A program made the position numbers and the translations under genes. A DNA stretch of 64,000 nucleotides from NCBI GenBank assembly GCA_020631735.1, contig CM036158.1, positions 78,607,447-78,671,446 on the forward strand. Reading direction: 5' to 3'. Each line of letters opens with the position of its first letter. Within the stretch, counting starts at the first letter, position 1. Below the pieces are notes generated by a model that saw only the letters and a list, made by a program, of their open reading frames with translations, was not told the origin of the DNA and searched no databases. This document shows, one piece after another, positions 11,869-22,992 of this stretch. This DNA is from Saccharum officinarum. Taxonomy: Eukaryota > Streptophyta > Magnoliopsida > Poales > Poaceae.

Positions 11869-13920
11869 ACAAATATAACACAGGGTTCATGAGGCTCAAA
11901 AAGGCTAGACACTGTTTGACTGCGTTTAGCTTTTAATCATCATATAATTAGCAATTGAGTAGCATCAAGGTAATCCAAATCCCATTAATGAATCAATGAT
12001 CAATTGTAATAAGGATAATGAATAGCATTAACATGAGCATAATAATAATCAACAATAATTAAGCATGATATAACAATGGTGATCAACTATTCTGTAAGAA
12101 TCCCCAAGGCCGCTCGTATCCGTGAGCACGGCTAGTATACCAGTTTTTAACTCTGCGCAGAGGTGTACACTTTCACTGTGAGTCATGATTTCCAAATGCA
12201 TGGGTTTGCAAGGCCCAAAACATCAGAGACCATATAAAGCCATTCAAAAGTTCGTCTAACAAGTTAGGGCCATTAGATTCACTCGACAGGCAGATGTAGA
12301 ACCCCCCTTCCCTGTGGCACAACAACCGCAGCCTATACACACTAGGCCAGGGGCTCGCACTACACCCAACGTGGCAAGCCATTCTTACGCCATTTAAGGT
12401 AACCTCTAACAAGCTAGAAAAGGTCTCTTGAACAACTAGAGCCAGAGCCATATAGCCCTCCCAGCTGTACTGTATGTCCCGGTTATCACTTACAGGTAAG
12501 TCCTTACGGAGAGTAACTAGAGCATCAAAATAACCCACATGCTCTAGCCCCCTTTCAACAGAAATAACATCATCTTAATTGGTTGATTGCATAATCCATT
12601 AGTCAAATTACAAGATCATTGTTCATAATTAAGCGCTAGCAGTAGCTACCCAAATGCATAACCCATAGGTGACAAGGAAACAAGATATCAATAGCTAAGT
12701 TATAATCTCTATGGTTGTCAAGGAAGACACATGCATATGTATAATAATTTCAGTGAATAGGACAACAAGGATGGTCCCATGTTATACTTGCCTTAATCAA
12801 AGCTTTCCTGATGATACTGCTGGTCTGGCTCAAAATAATACTCCTGATTGTCCAGATACTGCTCACCTTCTATACCCGATCATCAATCAACAACACACAT
12901 GCATCCAATCAAACATACACGAAGCAAACAAAGAGATACAATTAGAACAGTACACCAACAGTAACAAAACAGTAATAAAAGTTTATAAAACTCTTCTATA
13001 CGTTTCTACGATCACACAGACGCAAAGATCACCAAATTCGGAGTTAAAACGTGAAAGTTATGAATTTTCTAAGATTTCCTATAGATAAATAAATACTTAA
13101 TTATAAACTCGAAAAATAAATTATCAAAACCAACTGTACAACTACACTAACATGTAGAGCTCACAAATACGAACCTAACGCAACTTGAACGGATCAAATC
13201 GGAGTTAAAACGAAGTTTTTATGACCAAAACAATTCTAGTGGCAAAACTGTAATTTCCTGAAAACGTATTTTTGAATAAACCGGAAGAGAATACGCTTTC
13301 AAAACACGAAAACGGATTCAGGATATTGCGCTAGGGATCGCGAGTTCTATTTAGAAAAAGGGCAGGGACTCTTAAGCAAAACTGCTCACGAAAAGGTATC
13401 TTCTAATCTCGTGCGTCCATCTAAGAATGGATGGCTACCAATCATCCTCGACCTCACAGAGAAGAGGCCGGCCATCTTCTCCAAACCCGGCCGGCAGCCG
13501 CCATGGCTGGCGCGAGCTGCTTGCCGGAAAGCTTCAGACCCACCTCATCCGACCATGATTCGCCCCGCAACTGACACCAATCGAAAGAGAAGCTTAACGC
13601 GAATCCATCTATGCGGTACAAACTAGCTACGGTGGATTGAGCAAGGCACGCGACGAGAGGAGGGCGGCGGCGCCATTACCGACTCGTCGGTGATCTTCAA
13701 AAACTCGATTCGAAGCCTCTCCAACCAAAAGAAAAAGCATGAGAAGGTAGAGGAGAAGAGTGCGGTCTCACCAATGCAAAGAATACGGCCTCAAAAGCGC
13801 CCGAGAACTCCTCCCACGAACAACCGCCGTGCTCCAACTACCTCAAACCCTAAACCTCGTTTTCTTGTGGTGAAGTTCACGGTTTAGATGAAAAACGGAA
13901 ATAGGAAACATGCGGCTACC

Positions 13921-13930
13921 AATTTATAGC
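13921..13930 (-). promoter_or_regulatory. TATA box of E2 3' LTR
   Basis: The minus strand reads GCTATAAATT. The same motif is at 21028-21037 in the 5' LTR. It is assigned by motif and position. Confidence 0.5.
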
Positions 13931-14430
13931 TTCACATACTCGTATTTGGTTAGGAATCTCAAGGTATGAGATTCGGTTCGGTTGGGAACGGTGAAGTCTC
14001 CGGCTCGAACAGGGCGTAACGAAGAGGAAGCAGCTGACATGTGGCCCCCACTCGTCAGCGAGAGAAAGGAAACGCTGCTGCTGCGGTACTGGTTGGCTCG
14101 GGCTGACTGGGCTGCTCGTCTGCTGGGCCGGCCCACGCGGTCACGGCGCGAGATGGAGCAGAGAACTTTGGGCTCGGCTAGCTGGGCCGCCGGGCCAACA
14201 GGTAAGAAGGTAAGTTGCTTTTGTTTTTTTTTCTTTCTTTTCTTTATTAGTCTATTTTCCAAAACCTTTTCAAATAAAAATTTCTAAGCCAAACAAAATA
14301 AAATAAATCCACACCACAAAATAAATTAAATGCAACAGCATGAATGCAACACCACATATTTTTTTAAAAAAATTAATTCCCCTTCTCTAAATTATTTAAA
14401 ATTTATTACTCCTAAAATTTGGGTGTTACA

Positions 14431-14467
14431 AATTCTACCCCCTTAAAAGAATCTCGTCCTCGAGATT
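14431..14467 (-). other. E2 polypurine tract and upstream inverted repeat
   Basis: The minus strand reads TTAAGGGGGTAGAATT next to the 3' LTR (14446-14431). AATCTCG, a 4-nt loop, and CGAGATT at 14450-14467 form the inverted repeat seen in E1 and E3. Confidence 0.88.
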
Positions 14468-14474
14468 GGACTGC

Positions 14475-15266
14475 TTACTCAAACAATTGCGGATATGATT
14501 TTCTCAATTCATCCTCTCTTTCCCAAGTTGCCTCTGCCTCTGAATATCGATTCCACTGCACCTTGCACATTTTAATAACCCGACTTCGAGTAACTCTCTC
14601 AGCAGTCTCTAAAATCTTAATCGGAAACTCTTCTAAAGGTATCTGCTCCTCAGGCACCCGTAAACACTTCTTAAGTTGTGAAACATGGAACACATTATGC
14701 ACTCCAGATAAATTTTCAGGCAACTCTAATTGATAAGCAACTTCTCCACGTCTAGTAATAACTTTAAATGGTCCAACATACCTTGGTGCTAGTTTACCTT
14801 TCATGTTAAACCTCTTCACACTTTTCATAGGTGACACCTTCAAATAGACATAATCACCTACCTCAAAAACTAAATCTCTTCTTCTATTGTCAGTATAACT
14901 CTTCTGACGTGTCTGTGCTACTCTCAAATTCTCACGAATCACTCGCACTTGATCTTCTGCGTTTCTAAGAACATCTGTACCAAACACTTGAGATTCACCT
15001 GTCTGATCCCAAAACAATGGAGTTCTACACTTACGTCCATACAAAGCTTCAAACGGTGCCATCTTAAGACTCTGTTGATAACTATTATTGTAAGAAAATT
15101 CCGCATAAGGCAAACTCTTATCCCAACTAGTTCCATATTGCAATGCACAAGCTCTCAACATATCCTCTAATACCTGGTTGGTCCTTTCAATCTGTCCATC
15201 TGTCTGTGGATGATATGCTGTACTAAAATTCAATTTTGTTCCCAATGATTCATGTACAACTTTTCA
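14475..15266 (-). pseudogene. E2 integrase C-terminal half with GPY/F motif and chromodomain
   Basis: This open stretch (256 codons from 15245 down) begins at TTG, not ATG, and continues an integrase frame upstream of a TGA at 15266-15264. The first residues, STAYHPQTDGQIERTNQ, hold the third catalytic acidic residue (Glu) of the DDE triad. Then come NNSYQQSLKMAPFEALYGR, the basic DNA-binding part with DYVYLKVSP, the GPY/F-type motif VGPFKV, NVFHVSQLKKC, and a C-terminal chromodomain-like segment (about residues 205-250: VTRSRVIKMCKVQWNRY, then EAEATWEREDELRKSYP). The integrase would insert the cDNA, and the chromodomain would steer it to heterochromatin. DRGSQF, the second Asp motif, is just upstream at about 15280, before the stop. 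The domain is well preserved but cannot be made as one protein. Confidence 0.92.
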
Positions 15267-15355
15267 AAAGTGCGACGTAAACTGCGATCCTCGATCAGAT
15301 ACAATCTTCTTTGGAACTCCATGCAAACATACTATTCTTTCTATATACAAGGTAG

Positions 15356-15571
15356 CTAATTGTACTCCCGTGTAATTTTAGTCTTGACTGGTATAAAATG
15401 AGCAACTTTAGTCAATCTATCCACTATCACCCAAATAAAATCATAACCTCTCTGAGTACGCGGTAACCCTACTATAAAGTCCATACCAACTTCCTCCCAC
15501 TTCCATTCAGGAATCTTCATTGGTTGCACAATCCAGCAGGTCTCTGATGCTCTGCTTTCACCCTCTGACAA
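15356..15571 (-). pseudogene. E2 integrase core, first catalytic Asp
   Basis: The frame shows KIPEWKWEEVGMDFIVGLPR and then VIVDRLTKVAHFIPV, the start of the rve integrase core with the first catalytic Asp (MDF). It is out of phase with both the downstream piece (14475-15266) and the zinc-binding piece upstream (15517-15801), so at least two frameshifts split the integrase. It begins within an overlap with the upstream frame, where the sequence slips at about 15,530. Confidence 0.9.
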
Positions 15572-15801
15572 GTGTCACACAATGCCACATACTCAGCCAC
15601 ATCTCGCTTTAATCCAACCCACCAATATTTCTGTTTAAGATCCAAATACATCTTAGTACTACCAGGATGAATGGAATAAGCTGACTCATGAGCTTCGCTA
15701 AGAATTGCCTGTCGAACAGCTTGATCCTCAGATACACACAACCTCTTTCCAAACCACAAAATCCCATTATCATCCATTCGAAAACCCTGGTGACTTACCA
15801 A
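15517..15801 (-). pseudogene. E2 integrase N-terminal HHCC zinc-binding domain
   Basis: The open frame includes EAHESAYSIHPGSTKMYLD, then KYWWVGLKRDVAEYVALCDTCQRVK. The two His and two Cys residues of the HHCC domain (H2C2) are all present with normal spacing. Upstream residues (DDNGILWFGKRLCVSED) match the tether between RNase H and integrase. It runs into the core in another frame. Confidence 0.9.
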
Positions 15802-16301
15802 TCACTATATCTTCTGCTATCTTCTTCAGTTTCTCATCCTTCAACTGACCCTTATAAATTTCTTACTCTAAAGTAGGCTCTATCACTAATTCCATTGTAT
15901 TAGTAACAATTCCTAAATTCAAATATTCAAATTCAGCACATAACTCACTAGTCATAGACAACATCCGTATCTCATTGGCTCTTATGTCCAATCAAATAAT
16001 GTCTCCAAATCTTTAAAGCATGAACTACAGCTGCTAACTCCAAATCATGTGTAGGATAATTCAACTCATGCTTTCTCAACTGCCTAGATGCATAAGCCAC
16101 AACTCTGCCTTCTTGCATAAGAACACATCCCAAACCTTGACGAGAAGCATCACAATAAATAGAAAACTTCTTACTCAAATCTGGCAAAACCAAAACAGGC
16201 GCTGTAGTCAACCTCTTCTTCAATTCCTCAAAACTAGCTTGACATTTGTTTCCAAAAACACAGAAATTGAAGTTCAGTACAATCCAAGATGACGTATTCA
16301 A
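15802..16301 (-). pseudogene. E2 end of reverse transcriptase, RNase H and tether, internally deleted
   Basis: From about 16,265 down, the frame reads [21 protein letters not shown], then [42 protein letters not shown] and [14 protein letters not shown]. These are the RT connection and RNase H, including the catalytic Asp in YCDAS and the Glu/Asp of the second motif. The frame stops at 15972. The following minus-strand sequence picks up the tether (SELCAEFEYLNLGIV) at once, so the usual segment with the last RNase H residues (ending VADALSRK) has been deleted at about 15,975. The first 13 or so residues of the open stretch are not RT-like, so the RT core was lost at about 16,265. Confidence 0.88.
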
Positions 16302-18629
16302 TAGATAAACAAAATCTGATTTTTCTGGACGAACTCCAATCTCAGCAACTCAGTAAAATTGTCATATCTCGAGCTACAGACGTCCAATTCAGATGATCTT
16401 TACATGGTTGGAAAGCTTACAAAATTATCTACAACTTTATTCACAACACTTTTTCTGAATTTGTCAAATAATTGGCCAAAAACTGAACTTAACCGAAACT
16501 GTTTTAGAATTCCAGACTGTGCAGTAACCCCAACTTGAAATAGATATATCTCTTAGCTCTTAATAGATATTAGAGTGATTCTTGCGGGGTTGGAAAGATA
16601 TAGAAGTCTAATTATTCCCAGTATAATTTCTTAAATTTCCCATTAATGGATTTTAAGTTATTTCTTAAACATCCCAGACTGACCTAAAAATCAGCAAAGG
16701 ACAGAACTATGTTCACCTCATAACCAACTAATATATTTTGATCAAACTTAATATTCTTAACCATGGAACTTGTAGGCCTGTCTACAAAACTCCAGCACAC
16801 ATTACAAAGATCCAAATCACACATTATCATATTAACAATCCATCAATCACACAATTGTTCACACCACAAACTGACTCTCAAAACAATCCAACTTAAAATT
16901 GACTCGCAACTACTATCGTTCTTATTACATAGGGATTTTTCCTATTTCCTAGTTAAGCTTCTAATAAATCTTGGGACGACCTAACTCCGCCCTTAATTGG
17001 TCAATCTCCTTATAAGCTTGCTCCTTAAGTTCTTTTTCCTTCAGCAACTCTTATCCAATGATGATGCCACAAGCTCATAACCAACATTGTAAATGTCTCC
17101 TTTAGACCCTTACAATCCTTGTAGATGGTTCTAACAGATTACCACTCTGAAAATGAATACCTGCGCTCGATAGTGACTTTACAACCATGTAGCTAGCTGA
17201 TGCTTCCAGGTGACGAAATATAACATATAAACCTCCATCTTGTATCGTCTTTTAGTTCGACAAACCCTCTTAAGAAGAGATCAACTAGAGTACACCAAAG
17301 GATAGCTTGCATTTGTTTCTGAGTGATAACTACTATCGTGTCCTTCTATCATGTCAAAGAGACTCATGAGCATATGCAAGAACAAGTAACCTGCACTTCC
17401 TCGCGAGCAGAAAAATGGCAGTGCAGAAATACAGTTATAATTCGAGTTCTACGAATCCAATGATATTGTAGCTTATACCGTTGGAAAGCTTATCAAATTT
17501 ACTACAACTTCCTTATAGAACACTTCTCCAAATTCTACAGTTAAGGTAGTCGAAAACTGTGAACAACAGAAACTATTCCAGATTGCTGACAGCACAGATG
17601 CGTCGCCTTGTGATTTTCATAAATCCCAAACCATAATAGATATCAGGGTGGTTCTTACGGACAGAGAAAGATATTGAAGTCTACTGTTGTCCAGAATTTA
17701 TCCATGATTTTTGGGCATCCAAAAATAGAGATATAAGCTAAGGAAGACAGACTGCTATAAAAAAAACAGGATAAGGTAGAAACGAGATTCAAAGACACTA
17801 GAGAGATAGATAACACTAATCTTCAAGTCTTCATGCTTCTTTGCTTTGTGTTGATGAGATATAAGACATGGATCGAGGATAGCCAAAAGATGACAAGAAA
17901 GATAAGGTTTGATCTTGAGTTCTTTGTACCTCCTCATGCCTCGTCGCTTGAGATATTCAGGACTTGCTGTTGTTGATAGCAGATGCTACCCCACTTAACA
18001 AAGATCTTGTTTCACCTGACGATGTCATTGAAGGCAACACTTTCTCTAAAGCTTGCTGCTAATGATAAGTCCTTCATGTGTTGATCATCCATTAAGATGA
18101 GATTAATAAGGTAGCATGACAACCAAGGGTAGACAGGAACGGTGTAAGAGAAAATGGCATGAATTAGGATCGATTGAAAGATAAGTAAGATACAAGATGT
18201 CACTACCCCACTTAACATAGATCGAGCTACTTCTCAAGACTTATACCTTCCGGGCCAACCTTTGAAACACGAGAACAAGAACAACACACAAGCAACACAT
18301 CAAGCAAAACAAGCACACATCACATCATCGGTACTACACGTGCTTCTTCAATAATGGTGGTCATCCTATTGGCACATTGGAGATGATGAAAGGCCATCGA
18401 ACTTTTAAACAAGGTAAGATCAGAAACCTTTTGGTAAAAACAACATGAAACAAAATTCAAGGGAGTAAGAAATAATAGCTCAAAGGAAGCTATCAAGGAG
18501 AGGATACAACAAGACAAGGAAGAGGAATAGTCAAAATCAATGAGTCAAGGGATGACAAAATAGTTTTATAGTAAAATAAGTTTTAGAATACGTCTAGAGC
18601 TATTTGGCATACGTTCTACAGTCAACACC
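16302..18629 (-). other. E2 internal leader, non-coding; gag, protease and RT core missing
   Basis: No gag, protease or RT motif was found. Parts match the E1 leader (2997-4387) and, reversed, the E3 internal region (30086-31500). Two related copies of a motif block occur (about 16,330-16,540 and 17,420-17,590), each with GTTGGAAAGCTTA(C/T)AAA and (C/T)TACAAC. Small frames at 17755-18517 look accidental. Confidence 0.6.
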
Positions 18630-18641
18630 GCTCTGATACCA
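18630..18641 (-). other. E2 primer binding site (initiator-Met tRNA)
   Basis: The minus strand reads TGGTATCAGAGC, three bases from the LTR end, the same as in E1 and E3. Confidence 0.93.
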
Positions 18642-18644
18642 CTC

Positions 18645-21535
18645 TGTCACACCCGGTTTTCTAAAGAACAAAACCAGGCTAATCATATGTGTGCCCAGGA
18701 AGTCCACACATATGCCAGAATGAAAAAGTATCAGAAACAATGTTATTATATAACATATACATAGCTATATTAACACTTACATCAGAGTATCACGGAACGG
18801 TGACTAAACTTCGGGCTCCATTCTTCTCAGGGACGGCTGACTGGGGGTAACATATGCCTAGCACTTCTACTAGTCTTCTGGAAACTCCACTACACCTTTG
18901 TCCTTTTTCCGAGTAGCATCTTTACTACACACTGGAGTGTTGGGGAAATAGCAAGAGTGAGTCCATGTCGAACTCAACAAATATAACACAGGGTTCATGA
19001 GGCTCAAAAAGGCTAGACACTGTTTGACTGTGTTTAGCTTTTAATCATCATATAATTAGCAATTGAGTAGCATCAAGGTAATCCAAATCCCATTAATGAA
19101 TCAATGATCAATTGTAATAAGGATAATGAATAGCATTAACATGAGCATAATAATAATCAACAATAATTAAGCATGATATAACAATGGTGATCAACTATTC
19201 TGTAAGAATCCCCAAGGCCGCTCGTATCCGTGAGCATGGCTAGTATACCAGTTTTTAACTCTGCGCAGAGGTGTACACTTTCACTGTGAGTCATGATTTC
19301 CAAATGCATGGGTTTGCAAGGCCCAAAACATCAGAGACCATATAAAGCCATTCAAAAGTTCGTCTAACAAGTTAGGGCCATTAGATTCACTCGGCAGGCA
19401 GATGTAGAACCCCCCTTCCCTGTGGCACAACAACCGCAGCCTATACACACTAGGCCAGGGGCTCGCACTACACCCAACGTGGCAAGCCATTCTTACGCCA
19501 TTTAAGGTAACCTCTAACAAGCTAGAAAAGGTCTCTTGAACAACTAGAGCCAGAGCCATATAGCCCTCCTAGCTGTACTGTATGTCCCGGTTATCACTTA
19601 CAGGTAAGTCCTTACGGAGAGTAACTAGAGCATCAAAATAACCCACATGCTCTAGCCCCCTTTCAACAGAAATAACATCATCTTAATTGGTTGATTGCAT
19701 AATCCATTAGTCAAATTACAAGATCATTGTTCATAATTAAGCGCTAGCAGTAGCTACCCAAATGCATAACCCATAGGTGACAAGGAAACAAGATATCAAT
19801 AGCTAAGTTATAATCTCTATGGTTGTCAAGGAAGACACATGCATATGTATAATAATTTCAGTGAATAGGACAACAAGGATGGTCCCATGTTATACTTGCC
19901 TTAATCAAAGCTTTCCTGATGATACTGCTGGTCTGGCTCAAAATAATACTCCTGATCGTCCAGATACTGCTCACCTTCTATACCCGATCATCAATCAACA
20001 ACACACATGCATCCAATCAAACATACACGAAGCAAACAAAGAGATACAATTAGAACAGTACACCAACAGTAACAAAACAGTAATAAAAGTTTATAAAACT
20101 CTTCTACACGTTTCTACGATCACACAGACGCAAAGATCACCAAATTCGGAGTTAAAACGTGAAAGTTATGAATTTTCTAAGATTTCCTATAGATAAATAA
20201 ATACTTAATTATAAACTCGAAAAACAAATTATCAAAACCAACTTTACAACTACACTAACATGTAGAGCTCGCAAATACGAACCTAACGCAACTTGAACGG
20301 ATCAAATCGGAGTTAAAACGAAGTTTTTATGACCAAAACAATTCTAGTGGCAAAACTGTAATTTCCTGAAAACGTATTTTTGAATAAACCGGAAGAGAAT
20401 ACGCTTTCAAAACATGAAAACGGATTCAGGATATTGCGCTAAGGATCGCGAGTTCTATTTAGAAAAAGGGCAGGGACTCTTAAGCAAAACTGCTCACGAA
20501 AAGGTATCTTCTAATCTCGTGCGTCCATCTAAGAATGGATGGCTACCAATCATCCTCGACCTCACAGAGAAGAGGCCGGCCATCTTCTCCAAACCCGGCC
20601 GGCGGCCGCCATGGCTGGCGCGAGCTGCTTGCCGGAAAGCTTTGGACCCACCTCATCCGACCATGATTCGCCCCACAACTGACACCAATCGAAAGAGAAG
20701 CTTAACGCGAATCCATCTATGCGGTACAAACTAGCTACGGTGGATTGAGCAAGGCACGCGACGAGAGGAGGGCGGCGGCGCCATTACCGACTCGTCGGTG
20801 ATCTTCAAAAACTCGATTCGAAGCCTCTCCAACCAAAAGAAAAGCATGAGAAGGTAGAGGAGAAGAGTGCGGTCTCACCAATGCAAAGAATACGGCCTCA
20901 AAAGCGCCCGAGAACTCCTCCCACGAACAACCGCCGTGCTCCAACTACCTCAAACCCTAAACCTCGTTTTCTTGTGGTGAAGTTCACGGTTTAGATGAAA
21001 AACGGAAATAGGAAACATGCGGCTACCAATTTATAGCTTCACATACTCGTATTTGGTTAGGAATCTCAAGGTATGAGATTCGGTTCGGTTGGGAACGGTG
21101 AAGTCTCCGGCTTGAACACGGCGAAACGAAGAGGAAGCAGCTGACATGTGGCCCCCACTCATCAGCGAGAGAAAGGAAACGCTGCTGCTGTGGTACTGGT
21201 TGGCTCGGGCCGACTGGGCTGCTCGTCTGCTGGGCCGGCCCACGCGGTCACGGCGCGAGATGGAGCAGAGAACTTTGGGCTCGGCTAGCTGGGCCGCCGG
21301 GCCAACAGGTAAGAAGGTAAGTTGCTTTTCTTTTTTTTCTTTCTTTTCTTTATTAGTCTATTTTCCAAAACCTTTTCAAATAAAAATTTCTAAGCCAAAC
21401 AAAATAAAATAAATCCACACCACAAAATAAATTAAATGCAACAGCATGAATGCAACACCACATATTTTTTAAAAAAATTAATTCCCCTTCTCTAAATTAT
21501 TTAAAATTTATTACTCCTAAAATTTGGGTGTTACA
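18645..21535 (-). repeat. E2 5' LTR
   Basis: A 2,891-bp partner of 11537-14430, ending TTACA at 21535 followed by TTCCA. The palindrome CTCTGCGCAGAG is at 19259-19270 and the TATA box at 21028-21037 (minus strand). Small differences from the other LTR, such as A for G in the CTCG(A/G)CAGGCAGATG stretch, are rare, indicating recent insertion. Confidence 0.95.
21028..21037 (-). promoter_or_regulatory. TATA box of E2 5' LTR
   Basis: The minus strand reads GCTATAAATT and would drive transcription toward the PBS at 18641. Confidence 0.5.
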
Positions 21536-21540
21536 TTCCA
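21536..21540. other. Right target-site duplication of E2 (TTCCA)
   Basis: An exact repeat of 11532-11536. Removing E2 and one copy restores a continuous X-family LTR. Confidence 0.93.
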
Positions 21541-21803
21541 CGAGAAGGACCCACGTCAATCGGCCTAATCTTCATGTCATGAATATGCAAGAGGCTTCTA
21601 GAGGACACTAGAGAACTCCACGATGAGGGCCACCACAAGGCACCGCTAGGTAGGGCCGACCGGCCTCAACCCTAGGCTGACCGACCCCTGGCCGCCGCCC
21701 CTCGGCTCCTACCTTTGCAAGCTACTTCAACCGCCTCCAAGGATGCATCCTAACCCTATGTGAAGGTCAGTTTGAACCAAGGGCCACGGTTCCATGCTCT
21801 GGG

Positions 21804-21814
21804 CTATATAAATG
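21804..21814 (+). promoter_or_regulatory. TATA box of the X LTR
   Basis: CTATATAAATG sits between GGG and AGGCCC. The same context (GGGCTATATAAA) is at 63440 and a similar one at 24568. Confidence 0.6.
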
Positions 21815-22039
21815 AGGCCCTAGACCCCCCTCCAAGGGGGAACTCATTCAATCAATCATCAACTAGAAAGCAGAAGACCAACCAGCAACTCTCATCTCCT
21901 TAGATCTCCATCAGATCTAGGCATAGCTAGATTAGAATTAGAAGTAGAAGAGTCAAGCATCCTTGGGCTCCAGATCTAGTCAAGAGGAGCTTGGTAAATC
22001 CAGTTCTTCTCTCTTGTATCAATATTGTTCTTCAGATAT

Positions 22040-22185
22040 TCATCTAGTTCATCAGTTCTTCTAGTTCTTGATCTAGTTCATGTTCTAGTTCTTCATGTTC
22101 TAATTGTTTATGTTCTAGTTCGTAATTGTTCTAGTTCATTATTGTCTAGTTCTAGTTCATTGTTCTTGATCATTATTCTTGATAC
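22040..22185 (+). repeat. Degenerate TTCTAGTTC-type tandem repeat
   Basis: The stretch is made of imperfect units of TTCTAGTTC, TTGATC and ATTGTTC within the X LTR, downstream of its TATA box. The related LTR at 63008 lacks the long tract at the same place, so it is an expansion in this copy. Confidence 0.7.
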
Positions 22186-22975
22186 ATTAGATATGATTTT
22201 GTTCTTAATCTATATTATATCCTTGATTATTATGAGATTAGTCTGCTTTGATTATATATTTGGCATAGATAGTTTATCGTTATGTTTATACACATGTTTG
22301 CAAAGCACTCACCTTATTGAGTCATGGGTGGGTGGTCAACATTGTGTAAGTGTGGTACTTATACACTGTTTACCTGCAAATGCACTCTATACTCCGGGCC
22401 ATGTGGTAGATCACGGGTGTGACATTCCTGTTGAGTCCTTTGTAGTCCACTCCTCGAGTGTAGAACTTAGTAGAACGCATTCTCATTACTTAGTTGTTAC
22501 TCTGTTTCTCAGCTTCGTAATGGAGATGTTCCTTGTTTATGGATATGAGATAACCTAGCTAATGATTGCCTGATATAATTGCACTAATCAATGTAGATTA
22601 TGACTAATAGTTAACGGATTACTTTGGAGTTATTCTCTTACTTTATATTCTGATCAATGACTTGCCATAGTAGTACTGCTCTAAGGAATATCATCTGAAT
22701 GGTCTGATTATCATATATTTTATCTCTTTTTATTTGATTGATTCCTGTTTGAGAGTAAAGGATAGTGATTTCGAATATTCATATCACATGTGTAGAGTAG
22801 CCTTTAATTAATATGTGCCCCTCTGTTTGTTCTCCTTTGGTTAAATATAAATAACGATACCTAGGATAAACTTGGGTGAAATGCTGCAACAGGTGTATTT
22901 ATCTGTGCGCTTGCGGATATATACTTTAATATCTTTATATAGTTAAGTGGCATGAGTACAATACAACCACACTCT

Positions 22976-22992
22976 TGGTGTCATGTTGGGGA
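22976..22992 (+). other. Degraded primer binding site-like sequence
   Basis: TGGTGTCATGTTGGGGA resembles the Athila/Tat-type PBS TGGCGCCGTTGCCGGGGA, with CpG-type and other changes. It suggests the X LTR at 11368-22966 was a 5' LTR. Tentative. Confidence 0.4.

Larger units (their letters stand above)
11537..14430 (-). repeat. E2 3' LTR
   Basis: TGTCACACCC at 11537 to GGGTGTTACA at 14430. It differs from 18645-21535 by scattered single bases only. It contains the palindrome CTCTGCGCAGAG (12151-12162), a hairpin (11850-11868) and a minus-strand TATA box (13921-13930). Open frames such as those at 12173-12538, 12711-13088 and 13411-14287 lie within the LTR and are repeated in the other copy. 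They are not genes. Confidence 0.95.
11537..21535 (-). mobile_element. E2: complete Tekay/Del-like chromovirus with pol remnant
   Basis: A 9,999-bp element with two nearly identical LTRs (2,894 and 2,891 bp), PBS, PPT and an exact 5-bp duplication. It is on the minus strand: 5' LTR 21535-18645, PBS 18641-18630, leader, pol 3' half (16301-14475), PPT, 3' LTR 14430-11537. Gag, protease and most of reverse transcriptase are missing, and the remaining pol has frameshifts and a stop, so it is not autonomous. The chromodomain after integrase places it among chromoviruses; overall layout and LTR type point to the Tekay/Del clade. It inserted into the family X LTR. Confidence 0.95.
21541..22966 (+). 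repeat. Family X LTR, right part (after E2)
   Basis: It continues the LTR begun at 11368 (about 1.6 kb in all). It has (G)GCCGACCGGCC-type repeats, a TATA box (21804-21814), a degenerate TTCTAGTTC repeat tract and the segment CCATGTGGTAGATC(A/G)CGGGTGTGA also found at 63888. The 3' end near 22966 is set by the PBS-like sequence that follows at 22976. The exact end is uncertain by about 10 bases. The 177-aa frame at 22025-22558 is within this repeat-rich LTR and is not considered a gene. Confidence 0.7.

Noticed and set aside
12173..14287. Repeated 100-125 aa frames in the E2 LTRs and, reversed, in E3
   Set aside because: They occur wherever this LTR block occurs, on either strand; the E3 3' LTR deletion breaks one. 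LTR composition, not genes.
22025..22558. 177-aa hydrophobic frame that might suggest a membrane protein
   Set aside because: It begins in the TTCTAGTTC repeat tract of the X LTR (hence Ser/Val/Leu runs) and is broken in the copy at 63008.
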